Assembly: GCA_000499405.2 (NCBI GenBank) | Contig: HG738139.1 | Location: 4,550,616 to 4,614,615 of the forward strand | Length of the DNA stretch: 64,000 nt | Direction of reading: 5' to 3' | Origin: Onchocerca volvulus | Taxonomy: Eukaryota; Nematoda; Chromadorea; Rhabditida; Onchocercidae | Part shown: positions 35,901-49,688 of the stretch, one piece after another | Position numbering within the stretch: position 1 is the stretch's first letter | Layout: every line of letters starts with the position of its first letter | Made by a program: the position numbers and the translations under genes | The notes under the pieces: model-generated | Told to the model about the DNA's origin: nothing | What the model saw: only the letters and a program-made list of their open reading frames with translations | Databases searched by the model: none

Positions 35901-38900
35901 TTATTCGATTATTACGAATGTGATAATATTTCGTGGATAAATTTTCAGTTTAATTTAGAATGCAATGTATGATAGTGTATTGTTGATTTGTTTTGGTATA
36001 ATAACTTTTGTAATTTTTAGATAGTATCGATTATTTTGTAAGGCTCCTATATTTTTGACTTTTGATCATGTCATTAGATTGGAATTTGTAAATAATTGTT
36101 TTTTGATTGTTTTAAAAGCAATCTTTTTTTTCTTTTGATCAAATAACGATTATGAAAATATTCCTTTGCATAGACTTTTTTTTTTCTATCAATTTCAAAC
36201 TTTTACCGTTAGTTTGATTCAAGTGAAAATTGCTAAATAAATTTGCTTGTTTAAAATATTTTTCACAATGTAATAAATCTGCTTGAATTGACCATTACCA
36301 ATCGTCATTTGAATGAAAAAAATGATCAAAAAAAAAAAAAATAATAAATTTCTTAGAAGAATACGGTAATGAAATAAGGGAAAAAATGCGCCATTTTTTT
36401 TTTTTTTTATTTGATTTTTGATAAGATCTATTATTGCCATTTTTTATTTAGTTATAAAATGCATTGGTGAAATTTTACGGTAGTTTTTTTTTTCTCTCAT
36501 AATTCTTATGAAAACTAAGTATTTGCATATTTCTGTAAAGTATTGTCTAATAAATGTCAATTGGTGTGAATGAAGCAAAAAATACTGTAAAAAAATGTAA
36601 AATACTGTGTAAGAAATAAATATTATAATGAAATTCTTTTCCATGAAATATTTTCGATATATATAATATCTGAATTCTTACATTATTGAATTCATTGGTT
36701 AAACGAAAACACTCAAATGACACCTGTTTGTGACAATGTCTTAATTGCCAAGAATCCTTCCGAAAATACTTTCCGGTCACATCCGCTATTTACATAACTG
36801 GTTGCCGTTTTATTACTCACATAACCCAGTTTTATGGCTGTTCCATAGAAATCTCTCATCGGTGCTGAAGATGCCCAAGCTCTGTAATATTCTGGCGATT
36901 TATTTATTTTGAGAAAAAAGTTGTTGTTAAAATATAATTTTATTAAATTTTATCAAATCTACAAGCTATTAAATGCTTTGAGAAATTTGAAAGGTATTTT
37001 ATTGTAAAATACAAAAGTGAAATTTCGTATCGGATCGATTAAAAATGATTCAAATACTTCAGGATGAATTTCTTTTATTTAATAAAAATAAATGAATAAC
37101 TATACGTATCGTATACGCTAAATTAGATGATGCATATGATTTTCATGAGCAATTATGAATTATTTCCTCAAATTTGAACTCAAATTTATATTCAAATTTT
37201 TCGCTCAAATTTATTTGTATAAAAATTTTTTGCATGTTTTTACAATATTTTTTTTCTCTCTTCTTTTTTTAAACTGAAATTTTTTGCAAGAATTAACAAT
37301 AAAGTGAGAAATGAAGTTGCAAAAGATATGGTAATATATTTTATGCAAAAAAAAAGCCTTAATACCCGTCAGCAATATGCGGATATTTCATGCGGAACCA
37401 TGCGGCAAGCATGCCACCATATGAACCACCAAATACGATAACCGGTACTTCGGTACCTGGAGGACAAAAACCAAGTTCGTTTTGGTCATTTTTTACGAAT
37501 GAAATTAATTCTGCAAAATCAGCCAATGCTTGAATTTCATTCAAATATCCCAATCGTGAAGCATCCTGAAATTCCAAAAATCAAACAAAACCGAATATGT
37601 AAATCAGTCAGCATATCTATTATTTTCATACAATTACATTTCTTTGAAAAAATTTTTTGTCGTAATACTGTACCCTAAAAGATGGGATACTGTAATTTCG
37701 GATACTGTATCGTCAACAATGCGACAAAATGTAATTCTATATTTCAAAGTTCAGAATCAATTAAATTTTAAATAATTGAACAATGTGAGAGTTATGCAAA
37801 AATTGGACATATTTATGACAATCATATAAGTTCATAACATGTACCGTATCACTTTGTTTTCCGTAAGGTTTCGATGCACCATAATATCGATGTTCTGCGA
37901 ATATAACAGCAGCTTGGAAGTGTGGCGCTAAATCCCACATAATACCCTATTAATTTTCATTAATTACTCATTTAAGTATTGTTGAGGAAATTTCTCGACA
38001 CAATCAAAAATTTAAATAATATAAGCTATTGAATGATTGAGTGATTGATGCAGTTCAAAAAAATGATCGATTTACCGTATTTTTTGCAAATAATTCGATA
38101 TAACCCTCATTGCCAGTATAGAAAAATAGCGGTCCACCACAATGAAAATGAGAATAATTTGTCAAATATCTGAAAAAAAATTAAGAAATTTGTGCTTTTT
38201 TCTTCATTTTTTTCAAGGAAAATGGATATTTTTCAGGAAACATGAAATGGATTAAAGAACATTTATATATGATATGAAATTTGAAGAAAAAGTTGAGAAA
38301 TCGATAATTCATGTTTATAAATTATTTATTTAGAGGAATTTTGATTAACAGATATTTTTGTTATAATTTATATGATGAAACAAGAAATAATTTATACTGA
38401 AATTTCCATATTTTCCCATTTTAACTTCTTTCTCACATTCTCATTAAAATAAAATATCTCCTTTCTTCATTCATTAACTAATTTAAGTTCCCGGATAGCA
38501 TATTTTAATTCCAAAATAACTCATCATAATTTCTGAATAAACTGTTATAATTCTCGAATATGAATAAACTATCGCAATTCCGAAATAATTTATTATATAA
38601 ATCCTAAAAATTCGTCTGTTATTTCAAAATGAAGATTTCCTATAAATTTATATAAAATTGAAATTTTCAAAATTATTATTTTATCACTTTTAATGACAAT
38701 AATGCTTACTTAAGATTAAAAGTTTCAGCATTTCGATAACTGAAATGATCGATTGGCAATTTAAACCATTTAACATCCCACTTATAATATAATGGTTGCA
38801 TTGTGATAACAGTATTTATCGCTAACCATAAATCATCCGATGAATTATGGATAATATTTCGAGAAATTGAATTCATTAATGAAGGAAATGCATCAAATCT

Positions 38901-38987
38901 TCTAACATTACCATTAGCAATTATTATCACTCCTACTATCAATACTTCAAATAATAAGATCATACAATGTCGGGAAAATGATACCAT
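32908..38987 (-). CDS. S28 serine carboxypeptidase A (PCP-like), membrane-tailed, one frameshift
   Basis: Family S28 (lysosomal Pro-X carboxypeptidase, DPP2) removes C-terminal residues or N-terminal dipeptides next to proline. Eleven exons: 38710-38987, 38076-38169, 37845-37946, 37366-37565, 36724-36881, 35278-35456, 34707-34888, 34161-34366, 33827-34004, 33366-33512 and 32908-33000, about 605 residues. A signal segment ([18 protein letters not shown]) leads. The triad is intact: Ser about 206 in [13 protein letters not shown], Asp in [11 protein letters not shown], His in [35 protein letters not shown] and INYPYPADF are family landmarks. The exon 34707-34888 is one base short: ACQYAKK is in one frame and [20 protein letters not shown] in the next. 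The slip falls in an A7 run (T 34865-34871). The final exon encodes a hydrophobic segment ([18 protein letters not shown]), suggesting a membrane anchor that paralogue B lacks. Confidence 0.9.
35198..35252. repeat. Direct repeat of 24 bases, period 31
   Basis: Two copies (35198-35221 and 35229-35252) of an AT-rich unit containing ATAGTATCGATTTA lie in an intron of S28 peptidase A. Confidence 0.8.
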
Positions 38988-41516
38988 TTCTCTGAAAATT
39001 TAATTTTTATCAAAAGTTCAAAAGAATAATATTAAATGAATAATAAATTTTTGCAAATATAAAATTCATTTTTTTGTTAATTATTTAATAGTAAATGAAA
39101 ATGCGAGAGTGTTAACATCTGACTGATATTAATTTCAAAAAGGTGAAAACAAAAATGTTGATTTCAAAAAGATGAAGGAAAAATACTAATTCCAAAAAAA
39201 TGACGAAAAAATATTGATTTCAGAAAATTTTGTCTAATAATAATTTTTTAAATACATCATCGTAAGGATAATTAAATATAATAATAAATTAATTATATTT
39301 TGAAATAAACATTCATTTTAATATAATTAATTCAATTAAGTTAAAATCGCTTCAATAGTTATATGCAATTAGTAGTACTAATTCTTTGTATATTATATTA
39401 TGAAATTTCGAAAAAAAAGTGGTTGAAATTTTTTTGGCAATAATAAAATGGGAAATATATCAAAAGTTTGATATGTTTGATTTGTGTATTAAAATGAGAA
39501 ACGTAAAGATTTTTTAGTATTTTAGGATAGAAAAATAAAAGCTATAGTGAATAGGCAAATGTCACCTTTATCAGTAAATATAGCTAAGGAATGCTTTATT
39601 GACAATAATCATTGTCTGCCGAAATAATCTGGCAAATAAATGAGAAATTATTTGATTTAGTTTCTATTTTTGAAAAAAAATGAAATTTAAGATGATAATT
39701 CAGTATTAAGATTAAAAGAAGAGAAAAATAATCAGACTTGAAATAGAATTTAAATTATTGTGAAAAAATGAGGAATGAAACAATGAAAAAAATAAAGGAT
39801 ATGAACAAATAATTTATAATAATTTAGGAGTTTGAAATAAATAAATGAAAAAATCTTTTTTGGCTAGTCATCAAATCAAAATGCACTAATTTGAATTAAT
39901 TAGTGACAGTAATCATTGTCTACCAAAATAATCTAGCAAATAATTAGAAATTACTTGATTTACTATGGTGTCTAATTTTTTTTTTTTTTTTTTTTGAAGA
40001 AAAAATACCAAACTGAATGAATGAACCTTTTCATCTGCGGAGAAAAAAGAAAAAAAATAAAGTCAATTAAAATTAAACTTAAGAATTTGTTTGTTTTGTT
40101 TTTTTTGGGTAAAAAATGAATGATAATGATAACCGTACCCATTTAACACCAATCAACAACCAACCAGCCGTTCATGCTTTTTTTTGGTTTTTCTGGTTTT
40201 AACTGCTTGGAGTTCCATTTTGTTAAAACACACATTTTATGAATCTTAACAACTTAAACAGTAATATGAAACAGCTCAAAAATACTTTTGAAATATGATT
40301 TAAAGATTTCGGCAAATGTAATTATTGTCAATAAAATTGCTATTTTCAAATGAAAGTATCTGCCTTCTTTTTTTCTTTTGGAAGAGTAATTTAGCATTTT
40401 AATCATTTTTTCTTTCCTAAATGCATAACTAAAAATAATTTCAAATATTACATTTATTACCAATCAAAATTTAATAGTCTTACTAATTTAAAATTTTTTT
40501 ACTTTTTTTAAGGTCTAGATAGCAATTCTAAAATTACATTTAAATATCCTTTCTATGCTCCATTAAATAATAATAGATGTAGTGCAATATAATATCAAAT
40601 TATATAACAAATATCAGTCATAATCGAAAGATCATAAATACTGAATTATTTAATTGAATATAATATAACTGTATTATAATATTAGGAATATTATAATAAA
40701 TGAATTAGATATGATAATATCAGATATGAAATATTATCAAAGCTTATAATATATCGAATTAATAATTTATTACAATATAATTGCAATGCATTAACAATTA
40801 ATAATTAAATAAAATATTAATGATAATATAATATCAGAAATGTAATATATTATCAAATAAATTTCTGCATATTTTTAGATGATGACGAATTAACCATTAA
40901 AATGGTGCCAAATTTTATAGCAAATAATCCAATCATTTTTTTTTTATTTTTATGCTTCATAAACTTCGTATATGATTTTCATTTCATTATTTCATTCAAA
41001 TATATATATAACATAAAACTGAAAATGGTTACCTTTTTTTTTTTCTTGTTGCTCACCATAAAATTATTGATTAATTGAAAAAAAGATCAATTGAATCACA
41101 AAAGAAATTCCAAATGGGAAAAAAAATTGCTTGGTGTAAGCAGCCCGCATAGGTGGAATATCAAATGAATACTAAATGAAGGCATTTTCATAAAAATTTT
41201 CTTTTAAGAAAAAAATTTCTTTTTAATTCATTAAAAAAATACGAAGATTCTTTTTTCTCTTTTTCCTTCGTTTTCCTCCTTTTTTTTTTTTTTTTTTTTT
41301 CTCCTAAACTGCTTAAACATTTGTTAGCTACAAATGCAAAATCTTTTTTTCTGAAACACTGAATCATTTTAATTTTGTGCAAACCAAAATTGTTATTTTT
41401 TTGTGCAAATCAAAACTGTTATTTTTTATTTACATTATCAATAGCATTTAAAAAATTAAATGAAAATCGTTTTCTTAGAGAGAGAAAGAAAAAAAGGAAC
41501 AATTTGAAATGAAAAT
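38988..41516. other. Intergenic between tandem S28 genes
   Basis: About 2.5 kb of very AT-rich DNA lies between the start of S28 A and the stop of S28 B. Dense TAATAT-type sequence fills 40580-40860. I found no S28 remnant in this spacer. Short frames (40254-40463, 41188-41382) have no similarity. The promoter of gene A must be here. Confidence 0.5.
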
Positions 41517-44500
41517 TTAATAAATATTTTTTTGTTGATTCAATTTTGCTTCTTCCAACCATTGTTTGATATATAATTTTTCCAATTGTCTTGCTCTTTT
41601 TACCGAATTTGTATCCAACTGATGCTTTCCACGTAAATCGTAATGATGTGCGCCATCCTTAAAATTACTTTTATTTATTTTTATCCTTTTATTTTCGTTT
41701 TCGAAACTTTTTACACAATTGTTTACTTATTCATCATATTTATTTGCTTAATAATGCTTCCAATAGTATGCCACAATATATAAAAGTGTTACCTGGATTA
41801 AAAATTCAAATAAATACTCAGTTTCTGTGTTTTTACTTTTATTTTTTCTCATATAGTATGGAATACTATTGAAAGTGTTATTTTTTCTCATATAGTATGG
41901 AATACTATTGAAAGTGTTAGTAAGTAAGCAAGTAAAATTAATAAATAAACAGTAAACAATTATCAATTATTTTTTATTATAGAAGAATTATTAGTTTTTT
42001 TTTAACTAAGAAACAAAACTTAATATGGAAATGATTTTAAAATTTGCAAAATGATCCAATATACTTTGATTTCAAAAACTAACTAGAAAGAGACTTTTTG
42101 AAATATTCCCGTTAAAATGATATAAAAAACTAACCTTGATGATAATACTAATTAATGACCCTACGACTTGTGATTTCAATGACCAACCACCAGCAGACCA
42201 TGGATCCAAATATCCATTACTTCAATTTTCATAGTTAATTGTAGAATTCCATTTCAAATTTACAAAGTTAAAAGACAAAGAATGCCTCAATACTATTTGC
42301 TAATAAATTTTTGCTTCTATTCAATTTTTATTTCAATTAAAAATTTAGCTCCTTTTTGCTAACAAAAAAGTAGCCATTGAAATGCTATTTTTTGATGAAA
42401 TTAATAACGGTAGATAATATTTCAATTACCATCAAATTCGAAATTTTCATAATCCATCAAAAAATTTTGGGATTATATCTGAAACAAATCTAAGTTTCTC
42501 TTAAAAAAATTGAAGTCCTTAAATTAATCTAAACTAGTAATTTCTGATATTTTGCCATAAAATTATAAAAGTAATAACCTGAACACAATATTTGTAGCAG
42601 TTGGATATCGATCACCGTAATTTAAAATAATCCAATGTGGTCGCATTAATGCTTTTGTATATCCAAGTTTTCCAAAAGTATCGGTACAATAGGATTCTTG
42701 ACCTAAATTTTTTGCTATATATTATGAAAATCTCTGTGTATCTTACTCGTTAAATATATTGCTGACAATTAGGTATTAATTACCGTAACTTATTAAAAAA
42801 GACAATTGCTACGGTCAAGAAAATATTAATTTCAGACAAATAATTGTACTATTATTCGAAAATTATTATTCAAAAGTTTTCCTTTTTCTGAAAAGTTAAT
42901 CTTATATAATTCATAAAAAAGATATCTTAAAAATTACAAATTAATACCTACTAAATTTGGAGACCAACAATTTGATTTCTGATTAATAAACTAGACTAAA
43001 GGGAGAAATTATTGAAAATAAATTAAATTAAAGATTAAAGATACACCTTCAAGGGTAAATGGACAATTCCTGAGGAAGAAATCGTTGGGTGGTCCACTGG
43101 AACATTGTTGCATCACCATTTCAGTACAGGCCTCAAATGATCCCAGTATCAATTGAAATTATATTTTGAAGTATTGAAAATTTTCTTAAATTATACAAAA
43201 AGAAAAGATAATTTCAAAACATTTAAAGTGGTTTAATCACCTATCTACAATTTATATATTTTTCTGTGATCAATGATTCATAATACTGCATCATTATCAA
43301 AACAGCCGGGAAATCCCGGTATTTTCACAGTAATTGCCTTCATCAGGATATTTAATACATTTCGTAAATCGAAAATAAAATAAAAAAAAAAAATTTGATG
43401 CCATATTTTGATTTCATACTTCACTTATTTTCTACTAAAATTTTCCCGCAAATTCTATTTCTTTCATTTCAAATTTCAATTCAATTTTTTCAAATATGAA
43501 GAAAGAAATAATTTTTTTTCATACCTGCCATGGCCAACCTAACGGATCGCCCAGTGCTTCAAATGCGGAATCTTGGCATACTTCTGGCTTAATACAAAAT
43601 GTTTCCTTTTGTCCTGTATAATTATAATAAAGATTCATTATTCCATACATACTTTCTGCGTATTCTTCATCAGTTCTTTTATTAGTGCTATCAAAAAATC
43701 GACATGCAACCTTAAAAATGACAATAAAATTGCATATATTATAAAGGATATTTTGGGAATCCTTGAATTTAATAAACTTTTTATAATCATTTATTAAGAC
43801 AAATAAGATTACATGTGTCATATGAATTATCTCTGGATTTAGAATAAAGATAGAATCATGTCAGTGATTTGTTTTTAGCGATTTTTTCGATTTATTTGAG
43901 ATAAAAATACGATTTTTGATAGTTTCCTATACAAATTGCAAAAGTTGCATTCAGTAACGATAATATTATAATTTTCACTTTTTGTTGAGAATTCATAAAA
44001 CGACATGTTAGAGATTAGATAAGGAGAAGAAGCTCCGAAACGATTTAAAAAATTCGCATTTTGGAGCAGAATCAATTTCAAGTTCGACAGCAATTCGAGT
44101 TTAATAGACAATTCAGTTTGGACTTTCTACATTGAGATAGCGACAGTTTTACAACGACATAGATCGAATGCAGCAATAACAACAAATCGACAGTCAAGGA
44201 ATTCTATTTTTCTCTACAAGTGACAAGAATAATCCAGTAATCAGTTTGTTCGAATATTTTCTAATTGTTTTTTACAAAGAATCACTATTCCATTAATTGA
44301 TAAATTCTTTCCGACATCTATCACTGATCTAGCCGAATCACAACAGCAAAAATCAATCGCCAATCCAACCAGATTACTAACCAAATTACAAACTATCAGA
44401 TTTTTGCCGCAGCACTAGAAACGTGCGATTTCGCTTTTCTTTTATTCCATTTTTAACCAGACTAAGCAATAGCAATGAATGTATATAAAAATATGCACGT

Positions 44501-47500
44501 ATTCGAATGCAACTACATTGTGTCAGAATTTCAAAGCAATAGGTAAAAAATTTCGGAGATCTAAGACTTTTTATTTTTTTAATATATATAACTCCGCACA
44601 TTTAAGAAGTTTCGGAGATTTAAGATTTTGAACAAACGAATTTATTTCTATAGAATAACTGAACCGGCACGCAGAGTGTGGCTGAGTACAGTTAGTTCAA
44701 AATAATTGCAGAAACAAATTCAATTTTCCATAACAAACAGTGAAATTTTGAAATGAATTTGGAAGAGAACAATAAAGATTGAAGGATGAATTTTTAATTA
44801 TACCAAATTTGGCTGTTAGTATCATAATTACTAAATTAAAGTCAAGAATTGATGATTTCGAAATGTTTTGAATATTTTAAGAAGCTTTATTACTTATAAT
44901 AAACTTGTCAATGCAATGAAATATGTCATGTATCAAATAATACTAAAAAGAAAAAAAGAATGAATTGAAACAAAAACTAACTTTAACAGGCCAGCCTGGA
45001 AGTTCAGCGAGATAATTGCTCGGATATGGATAATTAACCATAGCCATTGATTCAAATATATCTTCGAGATATTCTCTAAGCATTATCCAATCAGTACTAA
45101 CATTTAGATATGATTTTCTGTCCAAATGAAACAAACGATTTAGATAAGCTCGGCCAGATACTGAAAACATAATAAATTAATTGATTAACTGATCAATTAA
45201 TTTTAATTCCGGATTTAATTACTTAAGCATACGATAGCGTATCTATTTATGTTGTTGATGAAATCATTGCTCAAAAAAATTAACACTGAAAATATGATAA
45301 AACTGTCCTTAGAAATTCAAAAACATAAATGTGAACAAAAAATAGTCTACAAAATATTCAGAGAAAGATGGAATACATTAAGTGATGAATTATAAATTAA
45401 GAAACTAATTAATTAATACTCGGTCATTTAATTAATAACGAATTAATCATTTGCGCTATTCTATTAATTGAAAAATTGAAGATTAACTCGTTGAGGATAA
45501 ATTTTTAAGTGCAATCCATCCATTAAGTATATTTTCCTCAATGCAACCGGAATTTACAAAAGATCGTTTTACAACATGATTATATGCATCTTCTGGAACA
45601 GACATTGACATATCAGTAAACCAGAAAACCGGAGCACTCGATGCTATAGATCTGAAAACTATCGGCATTTCTCCATTTTTTTTTTTTTTCTTTTCGTTCT
45701 TCAAATTACTATCAAACGATGATCAACATTTTTTTTTTCATTTTTTAAATAACATTATTAATTCAAATTCTGAAACATATAAAAATAAATTGCACAGCAA
45801 AAAAAAAAAATTAACAAGAAATTTCAGAAATAAGTGAATATTATTTTAAAAAATTGATAACAAAATACCCTTCCACCAAATGTGGATATTTGATACGTAT
45901 CCATGCAGCAAGCATACCACCATATGAGCCACCAAATGCTATGACAGATGAATTTTGAGCAATTAAAAGACGCTAAATTAATTAAAAATGTTATAATTAT
46001 CGTAAATTTTTGAAAATGAACTGAATTTATAATGTTTTGGAACTTTCGCTCAAGTTGAATTGGATTATTTAGGTCTTTTTTCAATCAAAGGCAATATTGG
46101 TCTAACTAAAAGATGGGTTGCATTATTCACATATTTTTCACTGCAAGAGCAGTGAATTTGAAACTGGTAGAAAGTTTATCTGCAGAAAATTTTCTCGTAA
46201 GAACGTAAGTAAATTGAAAGAAACATTATGATGATGCATAAACATCTAAACATCGTATTATAATTTAAATTATAAATTTCGCAAAATTTATCAAAAAAAT
46301 ATAAAACTTTTTAACTTTCGCAATTAATAATAGTATGCGAAAAACCAAAAATATTTATTGTTTATTTACGTATATTCGTTACTTATGATAATACTTGTTT
46401 ACGTTTATTTGTTCTTTGCATGTACTACTTATATATATATTTATTATCCGCAAGTCCTAGTTATACATGCATATTTGTTACCTATGAATATTAATCATTA
46501 CTACGTAGTTACTCGCGTATTCATTTTCGCAACGGTTTTTCAATATTTTTCATGATGAATTTGATTATTTCGTAGAATTTGCAAATTAAACCACCAACGT
46601 CTCAAAAGTTAATTGAGATGATAATAAAAAAAAATCAGTCAAAATTATATGTTGTCATTGCCTGTCTTGGATTTCTCTGCTATCATCTCAAAAATTGTTT
46701 ATTTGATCTTTTTTTTTTGATTTTTCTGGTGACCAAACAATAACATATACCAGCCTAATTTAATTCCTTAGACTTTAAGTTTTAAAAAACTTTAAGCTTT
46801 AAGTCTAAACTTAACCTGTGTTTTCTTTCCATTTTTTTTTTCACAATTTTTGAAGCAGAAAATTTTAAATTTACCTCATTTTTAAGATGCCGTATGAGAA
46901 GGGCGAAATCACCCAGTGCTTGTTCGGATGATAAATAACCAAGATTTTGGATTGTTGTGTAACTTTGTTTACCAAATGGATGCGATTTTCCATAAAACCG
47001 ATGTTCAGCGAATACGACAGCTGCATTAAATTCCGGTGCTAAATCCCACATCAAACCCTTAAAATATTAGCAATTGGGAAATAATGGAAATTTATACTAT
47101 ATTCGTTTTTTGTTCTATCCATATAGCTTAATTTATTCATTAAATAAATAATATTAAAAAAAAATTATTATACAAGAAAAAAAGAAAAAAAAAGTTTTTT
47201 ATGAATAATTTGATAAATTTGAATAATACACACTTGATGCTCAATGTAAAATTGATAATAAATCAAAAATCAAATGTTTAATCAACAAAGTAATTATATG
47301 TGAGATAAGTGATGAATAAAATTCTAGTAACGTTGAAATATTTGATTAATTTAGTGATTCAACGATTCAATGATTTTCTGTGATTATTCAATGACTTTTT
47401 CTTTTTTTTGAAATCGTTGAATAATAAACAAATAATATAACTTCAATATGGAATAAAATATTCAATGAAACAAATAAATGGCCATCAAATGAATAATTGT

Positions 47501-48719
47501 TAAAATAAACAATAGTTAAATTTTGCAAAAAAAAATTAAAATTTAGTAAAATTAGTAGTTAAGTATTAAATTAACGGAAGTTTTATAGATAAATACTTAA
47601 TGGGTTAATATTGGTATCAGTGAGAATTAAAATATCAAACTCTATTGATTTTATCTGATTTCCCGAAAGAAATCAAGTGAATTCACAGATTCTAATTACA
47701 ATCAATTGATAAAATTAAATCAATAATGAATTACTCAGTTTTGAAATGTTGGACCGACATCTTGAAATAAATTTCTCATTTTACTTAATCTCTAAGATAA
47801 AAACTTAAATAGGACTGAAATTATTGAGCTTACTGTATTCTTTGCAAACAGTTCAACATTCCCTTCATTCCCGGTGTAGAAAAAAATTGGCCCATTAGAA
47901 ACAAAATATTCGGTATTTATCAAATAACTGAAAATTCAAATTTATATTATTAAAAATTGATAAGGAACAAATTAATCATTAATCCATTAAAAAGCAATAA
48001 AGTAGCAATTAATAAAATTACAAAACATTAAATTAACTATTCTTCTAGAATTTCCAAAATTTTGCATAACTTTTTGAAATTTAGCAAAAAATTTTTTTTC
48101 TTATACTTTGATGTCATAATTTCTAGAAAATTTCCATTACATTTGGGAGGAAAAATAGAATGAAATCATGAAAAATAAAAGGGACCGTAAATGAAAAGTT
48201 CGATTATCGTGAAATGAGAAGTGATCGATAGGAACATCTTCTAACCATTCTTCGGACCATTCGTAATTTTTATCATTTTCCTAAAAAACAATTAACTAAT
48301 TTTTGACAAAAAAAATTTCAAAAACTTTCATGTATAAGAAATTGTTAAATATGAAATAAAATATAAAAGTACGACATTTTTTCAAATATATAGGTATAAT
48401 ATATATTTTAAAAAATATCATACTTTTATATTTTACTTTTCTTAAAAATAATATTATATAGGAATTAACAAAAAGTAATTATAAATAAATTCAAAAAAAA
48501 TAATCCTACAAATTTTTCGTTATTTAAAAGTAGAAATTTAATAATTTTTCTACCTTTTTTTGGACAATATTATATAGGAAGAAACAAAAACATAATTGTA
48601 AATGAACGAACGAAATGTTGTACCTTTGTTTGTTGTTGCAATGTGACAGGATCATGAAAACGTAATGAATTTCCATTTCCAATAAATATTATTGCGGTAA
48701 TTATCAACTTAGTTAGCAT
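41517..48719 (-). CDS. S28 serine carboxypeptidase B (PCP-like), secreted
   Basis: This is a paralogue of the preceding gene on the same strand. Twelve exons: 48624-48719, 48186-48280, 47834-47927, 46875-47057, 45869-45972, 45488-45651, 44982-45160, 43525-43710, 43047-43131, 42579-42702, 42135-42219 and 41517-41657. They give 511 residues with no frame break. It has a signal peptide ([18 protein letters not shown]). Triad: Ser172 in [13 protein letters not shown], Asp442 in [11 protein letters not shown] and His469/470 in DGAHHYDLR. Other landmarks are [63 protein letters not shown] and [10 protein letters not shown]. It ends in a charged helix ([20 protein letters not shown]) with no membrane segment. 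The exon 2 donor, CG|GTCCCT, is unusual but preserves phase and similarity. Introns differ from paralogue A at several places. Likely substrates are proline-containing peptides outside cells or in lysosomes. Confidence 0.93.
41841..41918. repeat. 39-bp perfect tandem duplication
   Basis: Two exact adjacent copies, 41841-41879 and 41880-41918, lie in the last intron of S28 B. The unit length is a multiple of three, so both copies stay open in one minus-strand frame, but that frame is not a gene. Confidence 0.9.
44551..44629. repeat. Imperfect direct repeat TTCGGAGAT(C/T)TAAGA
   Basis: Two copies of a roughly 20-base unit (44551-44570 and 44610-44629) lie in the 1.27-kb intron of S28 B (43711-44981). 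The surrounding 43860-44680 is visibly richer in C and G than the flanks. It could be the remains of a mobile element, but I recognise no coding match. Confidence 0.6.
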
Positions 48720-49688
48720 AGAAGAATACTGGCGATAAATATTTAATAATACTATATTATGTATTTTTTATCTTAAAATATGATGAGAAAATTTCATTGA
48801 ATGAATGAAAAAATTGAATAAATAAATGATAAAAAAAAGGAAAGAGGAAAAATTAGGTATTATTTTAAAAGTAATTAACTCAAAAATTGAAATGAAACTT
48901 TCATTTATTATATTTTATTTATTTATTGGTACTAAAAATGTTAAAATTGATGAAGGAAAAAATGACTTTATATATTTTAGAAAAACGTTATTGATGAAAA
49001 ATTTGGATTTTTAAATGAATTAAATGATAATTGAGGTGAGGACGAGAAGGGAGAAAAAAACAATATGAAAAATTAAATAAGTAGTTCATCAAATAAAATT
49101 CAAATAATATACATTCAGATTGTTAAAAGCGATAAATGAAAGCAATACGGCATAATTTTTTTTTCTTCTGAACAGATGTTGACTAATAGAATGAACAGCT
49201 GATCAGCAAGAAGAAATGAAAAGGTCAAAGTTCACGTGACACTTTGTAACACCCTATGAAACAGCTGTTTTCATTGGAAATTTTGCGTTTCTATCCAAAT
49301 TTAGTTTAAAAATTCTTTCGAAAAATTTGGAATTTTGAAACGTTTGAAAATAATAATTTGCTACAGTGACTTTGTTTATTGATAATAATTGATGTTATAA
49401 ATTTTAACAGGAGAAGATTTGCTGAAATACTAATCGTCTAATTTTTTTCTTGCAAGAAAAAAAATTTGCTGCATATTTTAAATTTAAGAATTAAATTTCA
49501 TATCATTTATCAATGAAATTTCAGTTTTTCCAATTTTCTAATATAAAGATGCTAGCATTTATTTGGAAGACACGAAAAAAGAATTTCTATAATCAAATAA
49601 TCTTTAATCAGCAAATTTTCAATGACAATTTATTTTACAGACTAATTAATGATGTGATATCATTGACTGATAAGGCATGCTGACGAGT
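48720..49688. other. Intergenic between S28 B and SH2-pseudokinase
   Basis: AT-rich spacer between the start of S28 B and the stop of the next gene, both on the minus strand. A 62-codon plus-strand frame at 48826-49014 is lysine-rich and has no similarity. Nothing else is seen. Confidence 0.5.

Noticed and set aside
46358..46555. Hydrophobic plus-strand frame in an S28 B intron
   Set aside because: TA-rich sequence readily gives Tyr/Ile/Val-rich frames; antisense to the host and without similarity.
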